Below, one piece after another: positions 7,845 to 15,476 of a stretch of 15,785 nucleotides of DNA. Location: assembly GCA_030836665.1 (NCBI GenBank), contig JAUPLX010000032.1, positions 1 through 15,785 of the forward strand. Reading direction: 5' to 3'. The DNA comes from Patescibacteria group bacterium (GTDB lineage: Bacteria > Patescibacteriota > Gracilibacteria > BD1-5 > UBA2023). How positions within the stretch are numbered: position 1 is the stretch's first letter; each line of letters begins with the position of its first letter. Position numbers and translations under genes: made by a program. The notes below the pieces were generated by a model. That model was not told the origin of the DNA. It made no database searches and saw only the letters and a program-made list of their open reading frames with translations.

Positions 7845-8327
7845 ATGAAAACCGTCCTCATCGCCGCCATGGCTTCGAAGAACCGCGTCATCGGTAACTC
7901 CGGGGCGCTTCCTTGGCACCTTCCGGAGGACCTCGCGAATTTCAAATCCCTAACCACCGGAAAAACGGTGCTCATGGGACGGAAAACCTTCGAATCGCTC
8001 CCGGAAAAATTCCGTCCCCTCCCGAATCGGCGGAACGTCGTCATCAGCCGTTCCGATTTTTCCGGACCGGGATTCGAAACCTTCGCGTCGCCGGAGTCCG
8101 CCCTCTCCGAACTCAAGAAAGACGGGGTAGCGGAGGCGTACGTCATCGGCGGGTCGCAGATCTACGCGGAATTCCTCAATCGCGGCCTGGCTGACGAAAT
8201 TTGGGTTTCCTTAGTGAACGGGGAATACTTGGGCGACGCTTTTTTCCCGGTGTTCGAGAAAGAATACGAAGCGTATTCCCGAACGCCGTTCCAAGCTTTC
8301 GAATTCGTACGGTACCGTAAGAAATAA
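7845..8327 (+). CDS. folA: Dihydrofolate reductase
   Basis: This enzyme reduces dihydrofolate to tetrahydrofolate with NADPH. It has 160 residues, the usual bacterial size. Landmarks are the start MKTVLIAAMASKNRVIG, the substrate loop GALPWHLPEDL with Trp24 and the active-site acid Asp29, GRKTFESLP (45-53), and the NADPH-binding VIGGSQIY (100-107). The ATG at 7845 is preferred over an in-frame start at 7788 because it matches the family N-terminus and lies just after the promoter. No Shine-Dalgarno site is visible; the leader holds a small inverted repeat (GGAC/GTCC). The following gene begins 3 bases after the TAA, so the two are probably cotranscribed. It regenerates the folate oxidised by ThyA (978-1859). 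Confidence 0.97.
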   Translation: MKTVLIAAMASKNRVIGNSGALPWHLPEDLANFKSLTTGKTVLMGRKTFESLPEKFRPLPNRRNVVISRSDFSGPGFETFASPESALSELKKDGVAEAYVIGGSQIYAEFLNRGLADEIWVSLVNGEYLGDAFFPVFEKEYEAYSRTPFQAFEFVRYRKK

Positions 8328-8330
8328 TCC

Positions 8331-9041
8331 ATGGATGCCCTAAATCCCACGCTCTCGGAATACGCGGATCGGGCTTTGCCCCGAATTTTTTCGGAAACCG
8401 AAGCGTTCCTCGAAATCGTCGAACGGAAACTCGCCGCCGGAAAATACCTGCACGCGGAAGATATCGCGAAACTTCAGAAAACGTACCGCGAAGAGTGGGG
8501 CGATGCCGATCTCTTATGACGGTTCGTTCGGGCGAGGAAGAGCTTGCTCTTCGGAACGGAAATCGAAAAAGGGCATACGGCGAACGCGATTTCCCAAAAC
8601 GTCCACGACCTGGTCGACGCATGCGCGGAACGTATGTCCGAAGTACTCGTACGGACCTCCATCGGAGCCGTATTCTTCAACGCGTCGATCGCCTACGTCG
8701 AAGAATACGAAAGCCGGCACGGATTCTCTAAGAAGCCGGGGGTGGAAATAATGGTCGTCTACCAACTTATCGGAGAAGACTTCGAAAGGGCGAAGCAGGT
8801 ATTCGCGGATTTCGAATTCCACGTCGCGGATTCGCTCGCCCCCATCCAGGGAAAAATCGCGCACTGCCAAAGCACGGGGGAGACGACGGAATTGTCAAAA
8901 CTCGTATCCGAACGGGAACTCTTGGCACGGGAACTCCGAAAAGCCAGCAAACAACTCGACGATACGAGGAATTCGGATTTCGCCATCCTCGCGAAAAGGC
9001 TCGCGCTCCACGATATCACGGTCTCGCAAGTGTGGGGGTAA
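8331..9041 (+). CDS. Unknown coiled-coil protein with one internal UGA (Gly63), in the folA operon
   Basis: This protein has 236 residues, from the ATG 3 bases after folA to TAA at 9039-9041. TGA at 8517-8519 is codon 63. Upstream (62 residues) and downstream (173 residues) segments are in the same frame, with no alternative start signal directly after the TGA, so a single gene is the simplest reading. Residues ~175-220 are rich in Glu, Leu, Lys and Arg (ELSKLVSERELLARELRKAS) and look like a coiled coil. There is no signal peptide or clear membrane helix, so it is probably cytosolic. I do not recognise a family. Its position suggests coexpression with FolA, but nothing in it suggests folate chemistry. 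Confidence 0.75.
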
Positions 9042-9054
9042 GACCAGAAAGTTA

Positions 9055-9081
9055 TTGACTTTTTCGAAATCGACGTAAAAA
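9055..9081 (+). promoter_or_regulatory. Possible promoter of the 9118 gene
   Basis: TTGACT (9055-9060) is a good -35. The -10 is less clear: TAAAAA (9076-9081, spacing 15) or AAGAAT (9080-9085, spacing 19). Confidence 0.35.
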
Positions 9082-9104
9082 GAATTCGTCCCACTCTTCC
9101 AAAG

Positions 9105-9111
9105 AAAGGAG
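9105..9111 (+). promoter_or_regulatory. Strong Shine-Dalgarno site for the 9118 gene
   Basis: AAAGGAG lies 6 bases before the ATG at 9118. It is one of only two clear Shine-Dalgarno sites in the window. Confidence 0.75.
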
Positions 9112-9117
9112 AAAAAC

Positions 9118-9633
9118 ATGGACAGGAAGCAAAACAAACCCCTCGAGTTTCTTAAGAACTCCGCCATCGTCATCGCGGTCGCCGCACTCTCGGCAATTCT
9201 CGGAACGTTCCCGCTCTTCATGGGCGGGAACTACGATTCGGGCGTCGCCGTCTTCACGGCGATTACGATGATGTGGATAACGGCCTTTTCGCTCGGCCGC
9301 TACTACGACGACTTTTTCGAAGCGATTCTCCCGTTGTGGCTCGTCTTTACGATAGGCTGGACGGGAATGACGTTCGACATAGCCGTCATAAAGGCGTTCT
9401 TCGCGACATTGCCGTGGCTGATACCGTTCGGACTCTACGGATTCATGGTCGTTTGGTCGTTATGGTCGTTTTCGGCAATGCGTCGCATCCGCTCGAAAAT
9501 GGCGCTCGCCAAAACGATTCGCGAAGCCGAAAAAACGCTCGAAGAGTCGCGGGCTCGTATCCGAGATTGCCAAGCGAGGCTCGACGGTTGCGAAACGGCG
9601 TTTCGCAACCGCGACGCCGCCCCGATGGCATAG
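9118..9633 (+). CDS. Four-pass membrane protein with cytoplasmic coiled-coil tail
   Basis: This protein has 171 residues. Hydrophobic segments lie at about 15-35, 42-60, 68-88 and 98-120, and then comes a charged helix (125-165, KTIREAEKTLEESRARIRD) that looks like a coiled coil. The N-terminus is basic (MDRKQNK), so with four helices both ends should be cytoplasmic. The start is fixed by AAAGGAG. The stop is TAG, 32 bases before a strong terminator, so the gene is probably monocistronic. The family is not recognised. Together with the 4755 gene it is the only one with a Shine-Dalgarno site, which may reflect high or distinct translational control. Confidence 0.8.
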   Translation: MDRKQNKPLEFLKNSAIVIAVAALSAILGTFPLFMGGNYDSGVAVFTAITMMWITAFSLGRYYDDFFEAILPLWLVFTIGWTGMTFDIAVIKAFFATLPWLIPFGLYGFMVVWSLWSFSAMRRIRSKMALAKTIREAEKTLEESRARIRDCQARLDGCETAFRNRDAAPMA

Positions 9634-9664
9634 GCCTCCTCCCGGCGCGAGAAATCGCGTCTTC

Positions 9665-9690
9665 ATCCTCCCGGAAACGGGGGGATTTTT
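9665..9690 (+). terminator. Intrinsic terminator
   Basis: The stem ATCCTCCCG (9665-9673) pairs with CGGGGGGAT (9678-9686) around GAAA, with one T-G pair, followed by TTTTT. It ends the 9118 gene. Confidence 0.8.
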
Positions 9691-9728
9691 CTCCTTTTGA
9701 ATATTTTCGCGTTTTTCCCGGGTTCTCC

Positions 9729-9756
9729 TTGCCTAGTTGCGAAAAACCCGTATATT
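9729..9756 (+). promoter_or_regulatory. valS promoter
   Basis: TTGCCT (9729-9734), a 16-base spacer and TATATT (9751-9756) predict a start near 9763 and a leader of about 27 bases before the valS ATG at 9790. Confidence 0.5.
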
Positions 9757-9789
9757 CGGCGGGTCTTATTTTCCTGCCGCACCCGCCAT

Positions 9790-12435
9790 ATGGAATTCCC
9801 GAAACGTTACGAACCCAAATCCTTTGAAGACGCCATCGGCAAACGCGACGAAGAAGCCGGATACTACCAACCCCAGGAAAGCCGTACCGGAAAAACTTTC
9901 TACATTCCGATTCCGCCGCCCAACGTAACGGGAAACCTCCACATCGGACACGCCTTGACGCTCACGCTCGAGGATATCATGGTACGTTACCACCGCATGA
10001 AGGGCGACTCGACCCTCTGGGTTCCGGGAACCGACCACGCGGGCATTGCCACGCAGGCCAAGGTCGAACAGAAACTCGCCAAATCCGGTAAGAAAAAAGA
10101 AGACCTCGGACGCGAGAAATTCCTCGAAGAGGTATGGAAGTGGAAGGACGAGTATGCCGCGAACATCAACAACCAAGCCCGCAAGATGGGCGCTTCCTGC
10201 GATTGGAGCAAAGAGCGCTTCACGCTCGATGCCGGACTCAACCGCAACGTCGAACACGTATTCGTCGACCTCTACCGAAAGGGGTTGCTCTACCGTGGCG
10301 AATACATGGTCAATTACTCGCCGGCCCTCGGATCGGTCATCTCCGACATCGAAGTCGACTACAAAGAGGAAGATTCGAAAATGTACTACGTCACGTACTT
10401 CGTTTCGGGATCCGACAACGAACTCACCATCGCGACGACCCGTCCGGAAACCCTTCTCGCCGACCAGGCGGTCGCCGTACATCCGAAAGATAAGCGCTTC
10501 AAAAAGCTCATCGGCCGCAGCGTCATCCTTCCCATCGTCAACAAGGAAATTCCGATCATCGCCGACGACATGGTCGATATGGAATTCGGTACCGGCGCGG
10601 TAAAGATCACCCCCGCGCACGATCCGACCGACTTCGAAGCCGGCAAGCGCCACAATCTCAAGCTCGACTACCAGGTCATCGACAAGAACGGCGTCATGAC
10701 CAAAGAAGCCGGCATCTTCGCCGGACAGGAAGCCGCTACCACCGCCCGCGACAACGTCGTCGAACTCCTCAAAGCCAAGGGCAACCTCGTGAAGATCGAG
10801 CCGTACAAACAGCGCGTCGGATACTGTTCGCGCGGACACTGCCGCATCGAAACCGTCGTTTCGACCCAATGGTTCGTAAAGTCTTCCGAACTCGCCAAGA
10901 AGGTCATCGTCGGACACAAGAAGGGGGAGTTCAAGATCGTTCCGCCCCGCTTCAACAAAACGTTCGAAGAATGGATCAACAACCTCCGTGACTGGTGCGT
11001 TTCCCGCCAACTTTGGTGGGGCCACCAGATTCCGGCGTACTACGACGTGAAAACCGGCGAGCTCGTCGCCGTTTCCATGAATCCGGAAGAAGTCTACGCC
11101 AAGTTCGGAAAAGAAAACGTCCGGCGTGACGACGACGTGCTCGATACGTGGTTTTCCTCCGCGCTTTGGCCGTTCTCCATTCTCGACTGGTCACCGGAGA
11201 ATCCGGGCGAACTCTTTAAGAAATTCTACCCGGCGAGCGTCCTCGAAACCGGCTACGACATCCTCTTCTTCTGGGTTATCCGCATGCTCCTCATGGGCTA
11301 CGAATACACCGGAAAAACCCCGTTCGAAACCATCTATCTCCACGGCCTCATCTTCGACGAGACCGGCCGCAAGATGTCGAAATCCTGGGGGAACGTCATC
11401 GATCCGCTCGATGTTATCAAAGACCATTCCACCGATGCCCTCCGCCTCTCGGTCGTCGTAGGCAACACTCCGGGCAACAACCTCAATTTTTCACTGCGTA
11501 CGGTCGAAAACAACACGCTCCTCCTCAATAAGCTCTGGAACGTGGCGCGCTTCGTATGGATGAACGTGGGCGACGTGAAGGACGACTACCGAACCATCCA
11601 CGACCGCATCGTCGCGAATGCGGACAAGCTCCTTCCGCACGAAAAATGGATTCTTTCGCGTTGCCGCTACGTGACCGACAAGGTCACCGACGGCATGGAG
11701 AAATTCAATTTCTCGGAAACCGGTGGCGACCTCATCGGCTTCATGCGTGACGAATTCGCCGACTTCGCCATCGAGGAATACAAGATTACTAAAGACTCCT
11801 CCGTTCTCGGAACCGACGTCATGGGCTACTGCCTCCTGACCATCCTGAAACTTCTCCATCCGTATATTCCGTTCGTTACCGAAGAACTCTACAACCGCAT
11901 TACCGACGGAAAGATCCTCATCACGAGCGAATGGCCGGAATGCGCGTTCGAACGCGACGAGGCGCTCGAAAAGGATATGGCGCTCCTCTACGACGTCATC
12001 CGCGAAATCCGCAACATCCGCGCGTCCAAGGGCATCAAACCGGGAGAAAACGTCCCGGCGACCATCCGGGCGCCCAAGAAATCGGCCGCCGTCATGTCGT
12101 CCAACGAAGCGATTCTGAAGGGTCTCGCGAAGATCTCCGAACTCACCGTAACGCTCGACAAGGTCGAAGCGGGCGACATGGCGTACGGCGTCGTCGGCGA
12201 CGTGGACATTTTTCTCGATGCGGGTTCCTTCGTCGACCACGAAGCCGAAAAAATCCGCCTCAAGGCCGAAATCCAAAACAAGAAGGAATATGTCCGATCG
12301 CTCGATCTGAAATTGACGAACCAGGAATTCATCAAGAACGCTCCGGAAAAAATCATCCGCTTGGAACAAGAGAAGAAACGGATTGCCGAAGAACAGCTCG
12401 AAAAGCTCGTTTTGAAATTTTCCGCCTACGAATAG
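9790..12435 (+). CDS. valS: Valyl-tRNA synthetase
   Basis: This class I enzyme charges tRNA-Val in the cytosol. The 881-residue length is normal. It starts MEFPKRYEP at 9790; in-frame upstream starts near 9697 lie before the promoter. Landmarks are PPPNVTGNLHIGH with the HIGH motif at 51-54, the editing (CP1) domain with TTRPETLLADQAVAV, the W-W-G-H-Q-I-P-A-Y-Y segment of the catalytic core, KMSKS at 528-532, the anticodon-binding domain, and a C-terminal coiled coil (about 816-881) with KLTNQEFIKNAPEK. There is no Shine-Dalgarno site. The stop is TAG. None of the 881 codons is TGA, so the annotation is the same under either code. Confidence 0.98.
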   Translation: MEFPKRYEPKSFEDAIGKRDEEAGYYQPQESRTGKTFYIPIPPPNVTGNLHIGHALTLTLEDIMVRYHRMKGDSTLWVPGTDHAGIATQAKVEQKLAKSGKKKEDLGREKFLEEVWKWKDEYAANINNQARKMGASCDWSKERFTLDAGLNRNVEHVFVDLYRKGLLYRGEYMVNYSPALGSVISDIEVDYKEEDSKMYYVTYFVSGSDNELTIATTRPETLLADQAVAVHPKDKRFKKLIGRSVILPIVNKEIPIIADDMVDMEFGTGAVKITPAHDPTDFEAGKRHNLKLDYQVIDKNGVMTKEAGIFAGQEAATTARDNVVELLKAKGNLVKIEPYKQRVGYCSRGHCRIETVVSTQWFVKSSELAKKVIVGHKKGEFKIVPPRFNKTFEEWINNLRDWCVSRQLWWGHQIPAYYDVKTGELVAVSMNPEEVYAKFGKENVRRDDDVLDTWFSSALWPFSILDWSPENPGELFKKFYPASVLETGYDILFFWVIRMLLMGYEYTGKTPFETIYLHGLIFDETGRKMSKSWGNVIDPLDVIKDHSTDALRLSVVVGNTPGNNLNFSLRTVENNTLLLNKLWNVARFVWMNVGDVKDDYRTIHDRIVANADKLLPHEKWILSRCRYVTDKVTDGMEKFNFSETGGDLIGFMRDEFADFAIEEYKITKDSSVLGTDVMGYCLLTILKLLHPYIPFVTEELYNRITDGKILITSEWPECAFERDEALEKDMALLYDVIREIRNIRASKGIKPGENVPATIRAPKKSAAVMSSNEAILKGLAKISELTVTLDKVEAGDMAYGVVGDVDIFLDAGSFVDHEAEKIRLKAEIQNKKEYVRSLDLKLTNQEFIKNAPEKIIRLEQEKKRIAEEQLEKLVLKFSAYE

Positions 12436-12464
12436 TCGAAAATATCGGAAACATGCGGTATCAT
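12436..12464 (+). promoter_or_regulatory. Possible promoter of the double-hotdog gene
   Basis: TCGAAA (12436-12441), a 17-base spacer and TATCAT (12459-12464) lie directly after the valS stop, with initiation expected near 12471. The -35 is weak. No terminator separates valS from this gene, so readthrough is also possible. Confidence 0.4.
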
Positions 12465-12498
12465 TCGTCCGACTCATCCATTTAATCCGAAAGAACCC

Positions 12499-13515
12499 GT
12501 GACAACGCTCGATTCCGGACGTTCCGGATCCGACTCCGACGAAAGCGTCGGCAATTCGGAAACTTCGTCTGCAATAAAGGTCAAAGTATCGAGCGGCGTT
12601 TCGGAAACCCTGTCTTCCGATTCGTCCCTCTCGGACGTATTCCTGCCGGATGGCGAGGGGGGATTTTCCATCAATCCCAAGAATCGCATTCTCTCCGGGC
12701 ACTTTCCGGAAATGCCCATCGTCCCCGGGGTCATCGCCAAACGCCTCCTTTCGACATTGACGGACGCCGACCCCTACCACCTTCAAGACGTGGCCGAAGA
12801 CCGTCTCGCCTGGCATACCGAATTCGTTTCCGTCATCACTCCGAAAACTTCGAACATCCGAATTTGCCAAGATGCCGACGGACATTCGCTCAAATCCGGA
12901 GATAAGACGCTCGTTCGCATCAGTCTGAAACCGGCCCGGCTTACCGATGTCGAAGCCGAACGTCCGATTGATCTGAGGTCCCATCACTTGAAGGACCTCT
13001 TTCAGAGTTCCATAGAATCCATCGAACGGGAAAACGTCGACCGGTTCCTACTCCAAAGCGATCCCTTCCGTTTCGTGACGGCCGGGGGGAGTTTGGAAGG
13101 TTCGGAGGTTCCGAAGCCGAAAATTCTCGGGGGATTTTTCAACGTTCCCGAAGAGTTCGTCCACTTTTCGCCGTCCCGTACCGTTCCGATGGAAATCATC
13201 GAAGAATCCGTCGCCCAAATATTCTCGTTCGCCTATGCGAAGACTCGCGGATTGCCCGAAGTCATCCTTGCCGACACCGGTGAAATCAATCCGAAAGCGA
13301 GAATCCTCACTTTCAAATCGTCGGTTTCCGAAGCGGGAAGCTCCGAGCTCTTCGAACACGACCAGCTATTCGTGGCTATGGAAATACTCTCGGAAAGCGA
13401 CAACGGGGTTTCCATTGCCTACGAAGCCTGGAACTGCATCCGTAGGGACGTCCTCCGAGGCACGATCGAAGCGGGAATCGTGCCGGTACGCCTCTTGAAG
13501 AGGATTGCGGGATAA
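12499..13515 (+). CDS. Double-hotdog protein related to FabZ/FabA dehydratases
   Basis: This protein has 338 residues, starting at GTG 12499; the frame has no ATG upstream after the promoter and there is no Shine-Dalgarno site. Residues 1-45 are Ser/Asp/Glu-rich and probably disordered. Residues 66-79 (SGHFPEMPIVPGVI) match the FabZ signature GHFPGxPVMPGV, with catalytic-type His68, but the usual Glu position after it is Arg (AKRLL). A second unit begins near 183 (FLLQSDPFRFV, like the PHRxPFLLVD of FabZ) and continues to MEIIEESVAQ (231-240), matching IIEALAQ with the Glu kept (Glu236); there His222 sits in an otherwise degraded loop. In FabZ dimers the His and Glu of one site come from different subunits, so one composite site is plausible. 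The substrate is unknown: acyl-ACP/CoA dehydration or lipid binding. Similarity is by motif only. Confidence 0.65.
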   Translation: MTTLDSGRSGSDSDESVGNSETSSAIKVKVSSGVSETLSSDSSLSDVFLPDGEGGFSINPKNRILSGHFPEMPIVPGVIAKRLLSTLTDADPYHLQDVAEDRLAWHTEFVSVITPKTSNIRICQDADGHSLKSGDKTLVRISLKPARLTDVEAERPIDLRSHHLKDLFQSSIESIERENVDRFLLQSDPFRFVTAGGSLEGSEVPKPKILGGFFNVPEEFVHFSPSRTVPMEIIEESVAQIFSFAYAKTRGLPEVILADTGEINPKARILTFKSSVSEAGSSELFEHDQLFVAMEILSESDNGVSIAYEAWNCIRRDVLRGTIEAGIVPVRLLKRIAG

Positions 13516-13546
13516 AAGAGGGGATGGGGGTTTCAGAAAATCATCG

Positions 13547-13573
13547 AAACGGGGGAAAAATCCCCCGTTTTTT
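13547..13573 (+). terminator. Intrinsic terminator
   Basis: A perfect 10-bp stem (13547-13556 with 13561-13570) closes an AAAA loop, and T continues to 13573. It ends the double-hotdog gene. Confidence 0.9.
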
Positions 13574-13600
13574 GCGTCCGGAAACCGGAAATGGTACTAT
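13572..13600 (+). promoter_or_regulatory. Promoter of the 13625 gene, overlapping the terminator
   Basis: TTGCGT (13572-13577), a 17-base spacer and TACTAT (13595-13600) preceded by TGG give a start near 13607. The -35 shares its first bases with the T-run of the terminator. Confidence 0.5.
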
Positions 13601-13624
13601 GGAAAAAACGAAAAACGCCCCTTT

Positions 13625-15397
13625 ATGACCCAAGCACCCGAAATACTCAAAGAGATCGAATCGCTCGCGACTTCGAAAAATCCGATAGCGGTCCTCTTTT
13701 CCATCGCGAAAATTCGCGAGACCGTCCTCGAATTGGGGGATTCGCTCATCAATTCGATAGAACTGAGCTATTACGACAACACCGCGAAACGGTTCAGCGA
13801 GATTACCGACCGCTACCGAGAGGCGGGGTTCTATAAGGTCACCTACGCCTACTACCTCGATTCGGGAAAATTCGAGGAACAGAAGGCGTATCTCGATCGG
13901 TATTTCGAAGAAAGCTACTACCGCGACCCCGACCTCTTTTTCTTCGTCCTCGACAAGCATCCGCTCTTCCATACCGCATTCGAGTGCGTAAAGGCGTTCG
14001 CGGCGGATTCGGAAACCGGAAAGAAATACCTCGCATTGGAAACGGCGGAGGAAAAAGCGAAGTTCCTCTCACAAGCGGCCAAACTCGACGAGCGCGAAAG
14101 GGAAATGGTGGGAATGCCCGTGGTTCACGAATTCCTCAGTCGCTTTGCCGATTTCGAATTTTCCAAACATCCGGAATTCTCTTCGCATAACGAACGTACC
14201 GGGCGCTCGGGAAGAATCGTTACCCGGGACGTGTTTTTCGCGAGCCTCCGATCGGACGCCCATGGAGAAGTCGGAGGATATCGGGAATACTGGTCGAAAT
14301 CGTTCGTCCATACGCCGTTCGTCCGCCGCGAACTCGTAAACCTCCTCTCCAACGAAGACATCCTCGATTGCTTCTCGTACCTCCGTTCGAAATTCCTGAA
14401 GGCTCCGAAATACAATCTCGCCCTCACGAAAAGCAATGAATACCGCGTTCTCATCGACCGGGCGCGTTCAGTATCGAAATCCGACGTCGCCACGAAGCTC
14501 TCCTACGTCACCGAGGTCGATCAGGCCATGGGGGAAAATCCCATCTATCGCGAGCGTTTCTTAAACGTCCTGCGCAAGGGAATCGTCTACGACAATTCGA
14601 TCGACTTGGTAGACGTGCTTTTCGGGATTTCTTTCTTCGGACGGGAAGCCTTCTACGAAATCAAGCGGCGCACGGCGGCGACCACGGGATCGGAAAAGGC
14701 GGCAACCGATTTTCCCCATCTCGAAACCGTAAAGGCCCTCGCGATATTGCTCGACAGCTCGTTCCTGATGCGACTCATCCGTCCATTCCTCATCGAGCGG
14801 CTTTCCGCGATGTTCAACAAAAAGGCCGATCCCTACTATTTCGTAAAATTCCTCCTTACCATCCATTCGGCGAGGAACTATAAGGAATACAAGATCATGT
14901 CCCGTTTTTTCGTCGCGCTCGAAGCGCATGCGAAAACCGGATGGTACGGATTAATACTCCGGACGCTTCAGTTCGGATGGCTTTACGGCGCTCTCATCGC
15001 ACTCTTTTTCCTCGCTCCGCTCGGTACGTTCATCTCCGTTTTCGGTATCGCTACGGTCCGGCTCGGACGACGGTTCATGGAAAAGCGTTTTCCGGAAATG
15101 GCGCTGAATTCGAATTTCCAATTCACGGGTTTCCTCACGGTTTTCGCCATCGTCTCGGCTTCGTTCGGCCTCACTTTCGCCAGGGCTGACAACGTCGCTA
15201 TCGTGTATTCGAATTTCCATACCGCCATTAATGCCGTGTCGATGGTCGCGAGCGAATCCACTACGCTCATCGTGGAAAATGCCATGACGAAAGTCAACGT
15301 ATTGGAGGGCGGGGAAGGGGAGTCCGATACCGAAAAGAAATCCCCCCTCTCGGAAATCGATTACGTCAACGGAAAGGAATACCGCGATATTAAATAA
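13625..15397 (+). CDS. Large membrane-anchored protein of unknown function
   Basis: This protein has 590 residues. The ATG at 13625 is chosen because it follows the promoter; the longer frame from 13505 runs through the terminator. Residues 1-440 are soluble, charged and helical, with many Tyr and Phe (for example YYDNTAKRF and YYRDPDLFFFVLDKH), possibly a helical-repeat domain. Two hydrophobic segments follow at about 449-478 and 500-520, and the rest to residue 590 is a polar tail. There is no signal peptide, so the large N-terminal domain is probably cytoplasmic and the C-terminal hairpin anchors it. No family or catalytic motif is recognised. The stop is TAA and there is no internal UGA. 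An AT-rich regulatory stretch separates it from the AbiEi-like gene. Confidence 0.8.
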   Translation: MTQAPEILKEIESLATSKNPIAVLFSIAKIRETVLELGDSLINSIELSYYDNTAKRFSEITDRYREAGFYKVTYAYYLDSGKFEEQKAYLDRYFEESYYRDPDLFFFVLDKHPLFHTAFECVKAFAADSETGKKYLALETAEEKAKFLSQAAKLDEREREMVGMPVVHEFLSRFADFEFSKHPEFSSHNERTGRSGRIVTRDVFFASLRSDAHGEVGGYREYWSKSFVHTPFVRRELVNLLSNEDILDCFSYLRSKFLKAPKYNLALTKSNEYRVLIDRARSVSKSDVATKLSYVTEVDQAMGENPIYRERFLNVLRKGIVYDNSIDLVDVLFGISFFGREAFYEIKRRTAATTGSEKAATDFPHLETVKALAILLDSSFLMRLIRPFLIERLSAMFNKKADPYYFVKFLLTIHSARNYKEYKIMSRFFVALEAHAKTGWYGLILRTLQFGWLYGALIALFFLAPLGTFISVFGIATVRLGRRFMEKRFPEMALNSNFQFTGFLTVFAIVSASFGLTFARADNVAIVYSNFHTAINAVSMVASESTTLIVENAMTKVNVLEGGEGESDTEKKSPLSEIDYVNGKEYRDIK

Positions 15398-15404
15398 AAA
15401 CTAT

Positions 15405-15432
15405 TTGATTCATATAGTAGATTCACTATTAT
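15405..15432 (+). promoter_or_regulatory. Promoter in the AT-rich leader of the AbiEi-like gene
   Basis: TTGATT (15405-15410), a 16-base spacer and TATTAT (15427-15432) form a good promoter. A second possible -10 (TATAAA, 15453-15458) lies downstream. The GATTC repeats and the palindrome overlap it. Confidence 0.5.
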
Positions 15433-15447
15433 ACGTATAGTTGATTC
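15407..15447. repeat. Three GATTC repeats and a 10-bp palindrome, operator-like
   Basis: GATTC occurs at 15407-15411, 15420-15424 and 15443-15447. The last two sit in the larger direct repeat TATAG-T-(A/T)-GATTC. Between them lies the perfect palindrome TATACGTATA (15430-15439), which overlaps the -10. The layout suggests binding sites for the winged-helix protein encoded next. Confidence 0.5.
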
Positions 15448-15476
15448 TCCTCTATAAATAGATACTTTCGACAAAT

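Noticed and set aside
351..9041. UGA read as Trp (code 4) or selenocysteine
   Set aside because: Trp is freely encoded by TGG in the same genes and the conserved PilB site is Gly. The UGA sites are not in redox motifs and no SECIS-like hairpin directly follows them.
9745..9764. Small inverted repeat (ACCCG/CGGGT) before valS as a T-box or attenuator
   Set aside because: It has only 5 bp, overlaps the -10 element, and there is no T-box consensus or terminator/antiterminator pair in the short leader.
9766..12987. Long - strand frames opposite valS and the hotdog gene
   Set aside because: valS is certain on the + strand and the - strand translations show no family features.
15405..15447. GATTC repeats as a CRISPR or origin-type array
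   Set aside because: There are only three 5-base units with uneven spacing, and the position over a promoter fits an operator better.
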